A DNA stretch of 36,175 nt from a bacterium (lineage in GTDB: Bacteria > Cyanobacteriota > Vampirovibrionia > Gastranaerophilales > Gastranaerophilaceae), in NCBI GenBank assembly GCA_017505585.1, contig JAFVOZ010000024.1:1-36175 (forward strand), given 5' to 3'. Numbering within the stretch: position 1 is the first letter of the stretch; each line of letters opens with the position of its first letter. A program made the position numbers and the translations under genes. Below the pieces are notes generated by a model that was not told the origin of the DNA, made no database searches, and saw only the letters and a program-made list of their open reading frames with translations. Of this stretch, positions 24,368-32,172 are shown piece by piece.

Positions 24368-25252
24368 TTATTTAACACTGTCTATTACTTCATTGATTAT
24401 ATAGTCAGGAGTTGAAGCTCCTGCTGTAATTCCGATGGTTTGCGCATTTTGAATTTCATTTTTAAAGTTTTTTAATTCGCTTGCGTTTTCAATATGGATT
24501 GTTTTTGTGATATCTACTAAAATTTCAGCTAAATGCGTTGTGTTTGCGCTTTTTTTAGAGCCCACCACAATCATCAAATCGCTTTTTTGGGCAACTTCTC
24601 GAGCTTCATTTTGTCTGAGAGTTGTAGAACGGCAAATTGTGTTCGCAATTTTGAGCTCTTTAACAATTGGCGCAAGATATGCCACAATTTCTTGCAAAAA
24701 CTCTGCTCTTTGTGTTGTTTGAACAACAATTCCTACTTTTGATTTTTTCTTAATGGTGTTTTCAATTTCTTTTAATTCTTCAAGATTTTGTGCAACAAAA
24801 ACGTTGTCATCACAAGTGTGGCGTGCGGCATTTGCCCTTATTGCCATAACTTCAGGGTGCGCGCCTTTTCCAAGGATAACAAGAAAATAACCCTCTTGAA
24901 CAAGCTCGATTGCTTTATCTTGAACTTTTTTCACATCAGGACATGTGAGATCAACAAGCTCAAAACCCTTGTTTTTAATTTCTTCAAAAACATCAAAACT
25001 CGCACCATGGCTTCGAACCACGCAATATCCGCAACCTTTTTCAGGTAAGGTTTCAACGGTTTTAATGCCCAAGTCATTAAGTTCTTTAATTACTTGAGAA
25101 TTATGAATAAGCTCGCCCAAAACGCAAATTTCTTTGTCAGGATTTTCCGCTTTTAGTTTTTTTGTTGTTTCAACTGCTCGTTTTACGCCATAGCAAAACC
25201 CGGCATTTGAGGCAAGTATGATATTTTTTGTTTGATGAGTTATATAGCTCAC
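24368..25252 (-). CDS. ispH: 4-hydroxy-3-methylbut-2-enyl diphosphate reductase IspH
   Basis: 294 aa. IspH is the last enzyme of the MEP isoprenoid pathway, a [4Fe-4S] reductase making IPP and DMAPP. Conserved cluster cysteines appear in NAGFCYGVKRAVE (C20), DLTCPDVKKVQ and NTICRSTTLRQNEA. Also visible are GELIHNSQVI, VRSHGA, GKGAHPEVMAI and ITAGASTPDYIINEVI, all family hallmarks. The start is GTG; the only ribosome-like AAAGGG sits 1-2 nt from it, so the start is unusual, but no other start is available before the cluster motif. It is divergent from the aldolase gene over an 81-bp gap with a dyad. Confidence 0.95.
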   Translation of the reverse strand: MSYITHQTKNIILASNAGFCYGVKRAVETTKKLKAENPDKEICVLGELIHNSQVIKELNDLGIKTVETLPEKGCGYCVVRSHGASFDVFEEIKNKGFELVDLTCPDVKKVQDKAIELVQEGYFLVILGKGAHPEVMAIRANAARHTCDDNVFVAQNLEELKEIENTIKKKSKVGIVVQTTQRAEFLQEIVAYLAPIVKELKIANTICRSTTLRQNEAREVAQKSDLMIVVGSKKSANTTHLAEILVDITKTIHIENASELKNFKNEIQNAQTIGITAGASTPDYIINEVIDSVK

Positions 25253-25268
25253 ACCCTTTGTATGAAGT

Positions 25269-25293
25269 CACAAATGAAAATTTGTGCTATATT
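25269..25293 (+). promoter_or_regulatory. Dyad overlapping an extended -10 promoter before the aldolase gene
   Basis: CACAAAT (25269-25275), GAAA, ATTTGTG (25280-25286) form a perfect 7-bp dyad, directly followed by TGC-TATATT (-10 at 25288-25293). The dyad fills the space where RNA polymerase binds between -35 and -10, so it looks like an operator. It also lies in the region that must hold the divergent ispH promoter. Confidence 0.45.
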
Positions 25294-25333
25294 AATTAAA
25301 TCATAAAAAAAATAAGGCGCAAGGCAAAGAATT

Positions 25334-25948
25334 ATGAATAAAAAAGAGGAATTAATTTACTGGGCAAAAAGATTATATTATAGAGGTATGAGTCCTGCCA
25401 CAAGCGGAAATATAAGCGTTTTGGACGAAGACAACAAAATCCTTATCTCGTCTTCCGGTTCTTGCCTTGGTGATTTAGCGGAAACAGATATTGTAACTAT
25501 TGATTTTGAAGGTAATCAATTGTCCAAGGGTAAAAAGCCTTCTGGAGAAAAATATTTGCACAGTGCAATTTATGAAGCGCGAGCAGATGTTGAAGCCGTT
25601 ATCCATTCTCACTGTCCGTATATTACTGCGTTTGCAGTTGCGGGTGTTCCAATTAAAGATGCTATTTTGCCTGAATTTGTATATCAATTCGGAGAAATTC
25701 CGGTCGCAAAATATGCAACACCTTCAAGTTTCGAACTTGTCGATAATTGCCTTGCATATTTTAAAAAAGGGCACAATATTGTTCTTATGAAAAACCATGG
25801 AGTAGTGATTGCAGGTGCTGACCTTAGAACTTGTTTTATGGGCCTGGAATCAGTGAGGGCTTATGCTGAAACATATTTTGGCGCAATGGTTTTGGGTGGC
25901 GTGCAAAAATTAAATGCAAAACAAATTTCGGGAAATAAACAAACTTAA
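25334..25948 (+). CDS. Class II aldolase/adducin-family protein (fuculose-phosphate aldolase-like)
   Basis: 204 aa. The family is zinc-dependent; here the ligands are in HSHCPY (H91, H93) and KNHGVV (H155), and the catalytic glutamate in PSGEKYLH (E72). SPATSGNIS (20-28) and SSSGSCLGDL form the phosphate-binding loops. In related enzymes the reaction is reversible cleavage of a sugar phosphate to DHAP plus an aldehyde (FucA, AraD), or dehydration of methylthioribulose phosphate (MtnB). The exact substrate cannot be told. AAGG is about 10 nt from the ATG. It is followed 11 bp later by the degenerate thiC-like gene, so a shared pathway is likely. Confidence 0.85.
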   Translation: MNKKEELIYWAKRLYYRGMSPATSGNISVLDEDNKILISSSGSCLGDLAETDIVTIDFEGNQLSKGKKPSGEKYLHSAIYEARADVEAVIHSHCPYITAFAVAGVPIKDAILPEFVYQFGEIPVAKYATPSSFELVDNCLAYFKKGHNIVLMKNHGVVIAGADLRTCFMGLESVRAYAETYFGAMVLGGVQKLNAKQISGNKQT

Positions 25949-25959
25949 GGGGTAAATTC

Positions 25960-27036
25960 GTGACAACACAAATTATTGAAGCACAACAAAACATAATTAC
26001 GCCCGAGATGGCAAAAGTTGCCGAACTTGAAGGAATTAATTCTAATGTTTTAAGGCAAAGAGTTGCACAAGGCAAGGTTGTTATTTTTAAAAATAAACTT
26101 AAAAATGTTTTACCAACAGCACTTGGTTGTGGCTTGAGTCCTAAAATTTGCGCTTGCGTTAACAATAATTTTGAGGGTTTTAGTGTAATTGAAGAAACGG
26201 ATAAAATAAAAATTTCTAAAATAGCCGGTGCAAAGATTGCTCTTGATGTTTTGGCAAGTTCTGAATATGGCGAAATGCGAGAAAAAATCACATCCGAATT
26301 TGATATGTTATACGGCGTTAATCAACTTGCGGAATGTGTTTGTGAAACTTCTGAAGCTCTTGAATTGACGACTTCAAAAATCACTGAAAGCATTGAGAGA
26401 TTTTGCGAGCAAGGTGCAGATTTTATAACTCTTTATCCGACAATCACGCAAGAGATTATAAAGCTCTATAAAACAGAGGTTAAAAAGCCAAATTTTATTT
26501 CAAAACCTGTTTCGATTTTTGCAGAATACATTGAAAAAGAAAGCGCAAAAAACCCATACTATGAAGCATTTGATGAAATTTTAGATATTGCAAGAACTTA
26601 TGATGTTGTATTGTCTTTAGCAAGCGTCTTTTCTTTTAATTCACTTTCTGAATTTCCGACAAGAACAAGTTACGCAGAACTTTTAATTTTGAGCGAACTT
26701 GTGCAAAGGGCGCGCGAGGCTGGTGTTCAAATAATGGTTGAAGCAGGAGGCTTTATGCAGCTTGCAGAAATTGAAAAACATATTGAGCTTATCAAAAAAT
26801 TAACTTTTAATTCTCCGCTTGCACTTTCAGGCCCGAAAGTGGCGGAAGATATGCCGGAAATTGAGTTTGTAAATTCTGCAATAGGAGCAGCTGTTGCTAC
26901 AAATGCGGGTTGCGATATGCTTTTTGCGCACGCTTTTGAAGATAATTCCAAAAAGCTGAATGCAAGACAATTAAGAGAAAATGTTTTATCTTTAAAACTC
27001 GCGTGTGAAACTTGTATTCCGCGAGCTGATTTGTAA
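25960..27036 (+). CDS. ThiC-like protein lacking the radical-SAM cluster domain
   Basis: 358 aa from a GTG with AAGGGG 8 nt upstream. The protein tracks ThiC (HMP-phosphate synthase) by eye: ITPEM at 13-17, the GxxxxxKIxAxVNN stretch (58-70, ThiC GRNFLVKINANIG), AGAKIALDVLA, FCEQGADFITLYPTI, then EAFDEILDIARTYDVVLSLAS (ThiC FEEICEIMKAYDVSFSLGD), and NSAIGAAVATNAGCDML (ThiC TSGIGAAMIGWYGTAML). Differences are decisive: GDGLRPG is replaced, the conserved EGPGH becomes EAGGF (261-265), and the protein stops before the C-terminal CxxCxxxxC that holds the ThiC cluster. It thus is a paralogue unlikely to make HMP-P. Cysteine-rich patches remain (C57, C64, C66; C349, C352). Confidence 0.75.
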   Translation: MTTQIIEAQQNIITPEMAKVAELEGINSNVLRQRVAQGKVVIFKNKLKNVLPTALGCGLSPKICACVNNNFEGFSVIEETDKIKISKIAGAKIALDVLASSEYGEMREKITSEFDMLYGVNQLAECVCETSEALELTTSKITESIERFCEQGADFITLYPTITQEIIKLYKTEVKKPNFISKPVSIFAEYIEKESAKNPYYEAFDEILDIARTYDVVLSLASVFSFNSLSEFPTRTSYAELLILSELVQRAREAGVQIMVEAGGFMQLAEIEKHIELIKKLTFNSPLALSGPKVAEDMPEIEFVNSAIGAAVATNAGCDMLFAHAFEDNSKKLNARQLRENVLSLKLACETCIPRADL

Positions 27037-27064
27037 AATATTTCTTTAATATTGCTTAAAAAAT

Positions 27065-27093
27065 TTGTACTTATAATTTTTTGAAGTTATAAT
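27065..27093 (+). promoter_or_regulatory. bamA promoter with very short leader
   Basis: TTGTAC (27065-27070), exact 17-bp spacer, TATAAT (27088-27093). The ATG follows 16 nt after the -10 box, so the leader is about 10 nt with no ribosome site. A second TATAAT at 27072 lacks a -35 partner. Confidence 0.6.
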
Positions 27094-27109
27094 TTTATTA
27101 ACTTTAAAT

Positions 27110-29233
27110 ATGGAATTATTGGGAAAAAAGGTATATAGGTTTTTATTAATTTTCGCTTTGTTAATGTTTCAAATTAACGGAGCATATTCTATTGAAGAAA
27201 ATTTTGTTGAGCCGCAAGAAAACGCACAAACACACCTGGATGAAGTGCAATCAGCGGAAGAAATACAAGCGGAATTTGATAAAATTCAATCCCAATTAGA
27301 AGGTGCTAAAGAGGAAGAAGCAAATCCTTTCGACACTGCAGTGCAAGAGGAAAATCAAGAACTTCAAGCACAAGAAACGGCCCAAGAACAAGTCCAAACG
27401 AAAGAGCCTAAAGCAGTACAAGAAACTCAAGCACAAGAAACCCAAGAAGAACCTAAAGAAGAAAAAAGACCTTTGCTTGCAGGGGAATATTATATTAAAG
27501 AAATCGAAATTTTAGGCAACAATTTGGTTGAAGTAAATTTTCTTAAAAGCCAAATGGAGCTTAAAGAAGGGTATATTTACAACAAAAAAGAAATAGGCAA
27601 AGACCTAAATAATATCTATAAAACAGGCTATTTTACTCAAAAAATTAAAGCTCTCCCAATAAAAATCGATAATGAAAATTTAAAGTTAAGAATTATTGTT
27701 GAAGAAAACCCGCCTGTAACGGGTATCACAATTACTGGCGCAGAAGTGGTTCCTGAGTATGAAGTTCATAGCATTATGAATGAAATTGTGGGGCATCCGC
27801 AAAACATTGAGCTTTTAAACGCCTCTATTGCAAGAGTGCAAGAACTTTATGCGACCAGAGGTTACATTTTAGCGCGTGTCGTTGATGTTTATGATGATCC
27901 GGACGGTGTTGTAAATATTACGATTGATGAAGGTAAAATTGAAGACGTTGTAATTGACGGGTTATCAAAAACAAAAGATTATGTTGTCGCAAGAAATGTG
28001 ATGATGCGCCCTGGCACAGTCTACAATGAAAACATAGCAAGGGCTGACATTGCGCGTTTGCTTGGAACACAAGCTTTTGGCGATGTTCAAAGAGATATCG
28101 CCCTCAACCCTGAAACGGGTCAATATGTTGTGACGGTGAACGTTGAGGAGCAAAGAACAGGCAGAATTTCTTTGGGCGTTGGTATTGATTCGGCTTCAGG
28201 ATTTTTTGGTTCAGTTGGTTTCGGTGAAAATAATTTCAGAGGACTTGGACAAAAACTTAATCTGAATGTTATGGCAGGGACAGGTATTTTAATGTCTGAC
28301 GACAGTGTTATTGACGAGCCAAATATTCAAGCAGAATTAAGCTTTTTAGAACCCCATTTTAAAAATAAAAATAATGCTCTTGGTGTAAGAGCATACATAA
28401 GGCATTTCGGAAGTTACCAAGTTCCGCTTGCAATTGAGCAAAAAATTGGTGCAGAAGTAAATCTTGCTCACCGATTTGTTGCATATAAAAATCTTTCAGG
28501 TTCAATTTCATTTGGCGTTGAAAATGTGAAAATGAAAGAAGGCGATGAAGCTGGAATTAGATATTTATACAATTTACACAGAATACCATGGGTGCACCGT
28601 GAAAGTCAGTTGGATGACGGTTTTTATGTAAAACTTACTCCTGGGCTCACATACGACACAAGGGATAACAAAACAAATGCCAGACGTGGTGTTTATGCAA
28701 ACGTAACTCTTGAAGAAGCAATAAACGTGAGTGGTTTCCATAATTCATACGGCAAATTAACGGGTGGAATTAAAAAGTTCATTCCTGCAGGAAGGAAATC
28801 AAGTGTAGTTCTATCTGCAAGAGGTGGCGGAAAAATCAATGGAAATATGCCTGAATTTGCAGCATATTCTCTTGGTGGTCCTTATTCCCTCAGGGGTTTC
28901 AATATATCTGAAGTCGGGACAGGTAAAGGCTTTATGACGGGTAGCGTTGAATTTAGAACGCCAATTCCCTTTATTGACAGACTTACAACAAATTCATTCT
29001 TAAATAATATCAGACTTGCAGCCTTTGTTGACGCGGGTAAAGTCTTTGGCGGAACACTATCAAATACATTATATGACAAACCAGAATATGCAATTTCTGC
29101 TGGCGTTGGCCTCAGAGTCTTTATTCCTGGAATTGGACCAATTAGCTTAGATTACGGCGTTCCGTTCACCAACACGAGTGGCATAGACAGGAAAAAAGGC
29201 TTCTTTACATTTGGTATGGGTGATATGTACTAA
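27110..29233 (+). CDS. bamA: Outer-membrane assembly protein BamA (Omp85 family)
   Basis: 707 aa. A signal peptide (about 1-27) is followed by a Glu/Gln-rich low-complexity spacer (about 28-125, repeated QAQETxQE-like units), then three POTRA domains (about 127-205, 205-280, 282-355; YYIKEIEILGNN, VTGITITGAEVV, IEDVVIDGLSK). The 16-stranded barrel follows from RTGRISLGVGID, with GFGENNFRGLGQKLNL, GLTYDTRDNKTNARRGVYA, YSLGGPYSLRGFN (the VRGF-like lid) and GPISLDYGVPF. Three POTRAs match the cyanobacterial type (E. coli has five). It inserts beta-barrel proteins into the outer membrane. Its own promoter gives a short leader without Shine-Dalgarno. Confidence 0.94.
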   Translation: MELLGKKVYRFLLIFALLMFQINGAYSIEENFVEPQENAQTHLDEVQSAEEIQAEFDKIQSQLEGAKEEEANPFDTAVQEENQELQAQETAQEQVQTKEPKAVQETQAQETQEEPKEEKRPLLAGEYYIKEIEILGNNLVEVNFLKSQMELKEGYIYNKKEIGKDLNNIYKTGYFTQKIKALPIKIDNENLKLRIIVEENPPVTGITITGAEVVPEYEVHSIMNEIVGHPQNIELLNASIARVQELYATRGYILARVVDVYDDPDGVVNITIDEGKIEDVVIDGLSKTKDYVVARNVMMRPGTVYNENIARADIARLLGTQAFGDVQRDIALNPETGQYVVTVNVEEQRTGRISLGVGIDSASGFFGSVGFGENNFRGLGQKLNLNVMAGTGILMSDDSVIDEPNIQAELSFLEPHFKNKNNALGVRAYIRHFGSYQVPLAIEQKIGAEVNLAHRFVAYKNLSGSISFGVENVKMKEGDEAGIRYLYNLHRIPWVHRESQLDDGFYVKLTPGLTYDTRDNKTNARRGVYANVTLEEAINVSGFHNSYGKLTGGIKKFIPAGRKSSVVLSARGGGKINGNMPEFAAYSLGGPYSLRGFNISEVGTGKGFMTGSVEFRTPIPFIDRLTTNSFLNNIRLAAFVDAGKVFGGTLSNTLYDKPEYAISAGVGLRVFIPGIGPISLDYGVPFTNTSGIDRKKGFFTFGMGDMY

Positions 29234-29258
29234 AACTTAACGGTTTTAGTGAATTGAC

Positions 29259-29288
29259 TTGCGTAAAATACCCATGCAATGCTAAAAT
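29259..29288 (+). promoter_or_regulatory. Promoter of the DXS-like gene
   Basis: TTGCGT (29259-29264), 18-bp spacer, TAAAAT (29283-29288) with TGC just before it (an extended -10). The leader is about 15 nt and contains AAGGAAGG. Confidence 0.45.
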
Positions 29289-29309
29289 CTTTATGTAAGG
29301 AAGGTTTTT

Positions 29310-31073
29310 ATGCAAATTATAGATAAACTAAATTCATTGGAAGATTTAAAGGGTTTTACTTGCGAAGAATTAGAAATTTTAGCTGGTGAAATGCGCTCGT
29401 TAATTATCAAAAAAGTAAACACAATAGGCGGGCACTTAGCTCCTAATTTAGGTTTTGTTGAGCCAACAATTGCGCTTCATAAAGTTTTCAATTCGCCTGT
29501 TGATAAATTTGTTTTCGATGTTTCTCATCAATGTTATCCGCACAAAATTTTAACAGGCAGAAAAGAATATTATCTAAACCCAGAAAAATATCTTGAGATT
29601 TCAGGTTACACTAATCCTGAAGAATCCCCTCATGACACTTTTGTTATAGGTCACACTTCAACTTCGGTAAGTCTTGCATGCGGAATTGCAAAAGCTAGAG
29701 ATTTGAAGGGCGAAAATTTCAATGTTGTGGCAATTATCGGCGACGGTTCACTATCAGGTGGCGAAGCTTATGAAGGTTTAAATAATGCCGCAGTTTTGGG
29801 CACAAATTTCATTGTTATTGTAAACGATAATGAAATGTCAATTGCGGAAAACCAAGGCGGTTTATATGAAAACCTGAGATTGCTTAGAGAAACAGAAGGA
29901 AAAGCCGAGCTTAATTTCTTTAAGAGTTTGGGTTTTGAATATTACTATGTCTCTGACGGCAATAATTTATCTCAAATGATTGAAGCACTGGAAAAGGTAA
30001 AGGATACAAATTGTCCGACTGTTGTGCATATTAAAACACAAAAAGGAAAAGGCTTGAAAGCGGCAGAAAATAATAAAGAACTTTGTCATTGGATTGTGCC
30101 AAATTTATTGGATGAAAATAACGAGATAGCCCAAGTGCAAAACACTTCTTGCCCTGAAACTTATACAACAATCACAAACGATTTTCTTCTTAAAAAAATT
30201 AACCAAGATAAAACGGTTCTTGCAATTAACCCTGCAACTCCTGGGGCTGTTGGACTTACTCCCGATATCAGAGAAAAGTTCGGAGTAAATTTTGTGGATA
30301 CGGGAATTGCCGAAGAACACGCCGTTGCTTATGCTTCAGCGATTGCAAAAAATGGCGGGAACCCATATTTGCTTATCATAAGTTCGTTTTTACAAAGAAC
30401 TTATGACCAACTTTCGCAAGATTTAGCATTAAATAATTCACCTATGACAATTCTTGTAAATTGGGGTGCAATTCAGGCAAACGACATGACTCACCTTGGC
30501 TGTTTTGATATCCCAATTATCTCGAATATTCCAAATATTGTTTATTTGGCACCTGCGACTAAAGAAGAATATTTGAAAATGCTTGAATTTTCTTATACTA
30601 ATAAAAAATTTCCACTTGCAATCAGAGTTCCTTTTATGAACCCTGTGACCTCGGGCAAATCTGATGACACGGATTATTCAATTTTGAATAAATTTAAAGT
30701 AACTCAAAAAGGTTCTGATGTGGCACTTATTGGTGTTGGTAGTTTTTACCATTTGGCACTTGATGTGGCAAATGCTCTTAAGGCCGAAGGAATAAATGCA
30801 ACTGTTATCAATCCGTTATTTATCTCGGGGCTTGATGAAGAACTTCTAAACTCCCTAAAAGAAAACCATAAGCTTGTTGTAACTTTAGAAGACGGCGTGC
30901 TTGACGGCGGGTTCGGGCAAAAAGTGGCAAGTTTCTTTGGAAACTCTGATGTAAAAGTTCTAAACTACGGGGCTGAAAAAGAGTTTCCGGACAGGGTTCC
31001 GCTTGCCAAGCTATATGAAAAATATCGCTTAAAACAAGAAATGATATTGTCAGATATTAAAGAAATTTTATAA
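29310..31073 (+). CDS. 1-deoxy-D-xylulose-5-phosphate synthase-like ThDP enzyme
   Basis: 587 aa, shorter than classical DXS (about 620). The ThDP-binding motif is GDGSLSGGEA...NDNEMSI (144-177), with GGHLAPNLG, DVSHQCYPHKILTGR and GHTSTSV also typical of DXS, and the catalytic GIAEEHA. However, the DXS motif DRAGLVGxDGPTHHG is here NWGAIQANDMTHLG, and AVRYPRG is AIRVPFMN, so the arginines that bind the glyceraldehyde-phosphate phosphate are lost. A DXS-like group with these features (WGA...MTHLG...ISNIPN) is, as I recall it, common in Firmicutes, where it is usually labelled DXS. Function is thus uncertain: DXS proper or a paralogue. AAGGAAGG precedes the ATG by 5 nt. Confidence 0.75.
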   Translation: MQIIDKLNSLEDLKGFTCEELEILAGEMRSLIIKKVNTIGGHLAPNLGFVEPTIALHKVFNSPVDKFVFDVSHQCYPHKILTGRKEYYLNPEKYLEISGYTNPEESPHDTFVIGHTSTSVSLACGIAKARDLKGENFNVVAIIGDGSLSGGEAYEGLNNAAVLGTNFIVIVNDNEMSIAENQGGLYENLRLLRETEGKAELNFFKSLGFEYYYVSDGNNLSQMIEALEKVKDTNCPTVVHIKTQKGKGLKAAENNKELCHWIVPNLLDENNEIAQVQNTSCPETYTTITNDFLLKKINQDKTVLAINPATPGAVGLTPDIREKFGVNFVDTGIAEEHAVAYASAIAKNGGNPYLLIISSFLQRTYDQLSQDLALNNSPMTILVNWGAIQANDMTHLGCFDIPIISNIPNIVYLAPATKEEYLKMLEFSYTNKKFPLAIRVPFMNPVTSGKSDDTDYSILNKFKVTQKGSDVALIGVGSFYHLALDVANALKAEGINATVINPLFISGLDEELLNSLKENHKLVVTLEDGVLDGGFGQKVASFFGNSDVKVLNYGAEKEFPDRVPLAKLYEKYRLKQEMILSDIKEIL

Positions 31074-31086
31074 AATGAGGACGACT

Positions 31087-32115
31087 ATGAAAATTAATGC
31101 TATTAGAAATTTAAGTTTTCAAAAAAGAGTTCAGGGCTCTGAAACAAATCCTATCCAGCCGTCTAAAATAAAAATGGCAGAAGCAATCAATGAAGAAAAT
31201 GCACTTCTTCCTAAAGTTGAATTAGCAAAAGAAATCGACGGATTATTTGGAACCGTAAAAAACATGCGAGTAACATCCGAAGGCATTGTTGATGGTGTTC
31301 AGGGTGAAATTGAAGATATCACAAGAACTTACAAATCTGAAGTAAGAGAAGCACTAAAGCTGTTCAGGGAAGCAGGCGACAGAGCAGAAGTTGATAAATA
31401 CGGCACAAAAACAATTAAAGAATTCAACGAAAATAACGAACCAAAACGTACTTTATCGCTTCAAGCAAATGGTAATTTAACGATTGAAGATTTTGAAAAT
31501 AACGTTGTGGTTAAAGCACAAAACCACGAACTTTTATCTGTTGCAAAAAATGAAGAAAATACGGAAGAAGGTAAAAAATATTCATTTTTTATTGAGTATG
31601 AAAACGGAGCACCACATTCTTATGTGACAAATTATTCAGAAACTTCTGACGGAAAAATAACTGCAGATAAGAAATTTGAATTTACTCGCGGGATAACTTC
31701 TCCTTTAAGATACAGGGAAAATTTCCAATCCGAAGGAGATACTTCAAGTGCGGATAAGCAAGTTCAATTTAAATATGGCGGAATGAACACCCATGATTTT
31801 TTAACCAGAGGTATTTTGTTCAGGTGGGCTGATTTAATTCGTGAATATGACGAAAATATAAATTATGGCAAAGATTTTTGGACAATAGACAAAGCAGTTA
31901 CATTTGTTGACGGCGATTTGGAAAAATATGCCGAAAATACAATGCATGTTATGGGTGGTGGAGAAAAAGCCGATAGGCAAATTCTCTTTAAAGATAACAA
32001 GCCTGCTTTGTATTTTGATACGGTTGCAAAACCACCACAAGGGTTGCGAACTGTCGAAAAAACATATGCCTTGGAAGATGGCGAGTGGGTTCCTTCTAAA
32101 AAATGGCACACATAG
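31087..32115 (+). CDS. Unknown protein with MKIN...SFQK leader
   Basis: 342 aa from the ATG at 31087, with GAGGA 5 nt upstream; the ATG at 31075 is 12 bp too early for it. It begins MKINAIRNLSFQKRVQG. This N-terminal pattern (MKIN, polar residues, then SFxx) is one I recall on many hypothetical proteins of gut Melainabacteria; I infer a lineage-specific tag. The rest is soluble, charged and beta-rich, with repeated short motifs such as KRTLSLQANGNLTIEDF, KQVQFKYGG, DRQILFKDNKPALYF that could be tandem beta-hairpins of about 40-50 residues (a YD-like or 'antitoxin repeat'-like look, unproven). It carries no signal peptide or membrane segment. It lies 13 bp after the DXS-like gene and has its own terminator. 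Confidence 0.7.
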   Translation: MKINAIRNLSFQKRVQGSETNPIQPSKIKMAEAINEENALLPKVELAKEIDGLFGTVKNMRVTSEGIVDGVQGEIEDITRTYKSEVREALKLFREAGDRAEVDKYGTKTIKEFNENNEPKRTLSLQANGNLTIEDFENNVVVKAQNHELLSVAKNEENTEEGKKYSFFIEYENGAPHSYVTNYSETSDGKITADKKFEFTRGITSPLRYRENFQSEGDTSSADKQVQFKYGGMNTHDFLTRGILFRWADLIREYDENINYGKDFWTIDKAVTFVDGDLEKYAENTMHVMGGGEKADRQILFKDNKPALYFDTVAKPPQGLRTVEKTYALEDGEWVPSKKWHT

Positions 32116-32128
32116 TTTAAGAATTAAA

Positions 32129-32160
32129 AAAGCGGGTTTAAAAAACCCGCTTTAATTTTT
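32129..32160. terminator. Bidirectional terminator between convergent genes
   Basis: AAAGCGGGTTT (32129-32139) pairs with AAACCCGCTTT (32143-32153) over a 3-nt loop, with A-rich left and T-rich right flanks. It serves the MKIN-leader gene on the plus strand and gatA on the minus strand. Confidence 0.9.
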
Positions 32161-32172
32161 CAATTTGTGTAA

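Noticed and set aside
25836-26291. Minus-strand frame of 151 codons
   Set aside because: Antisense to the aldolase and ThiC-like genes, both of which have recognisable motifs.
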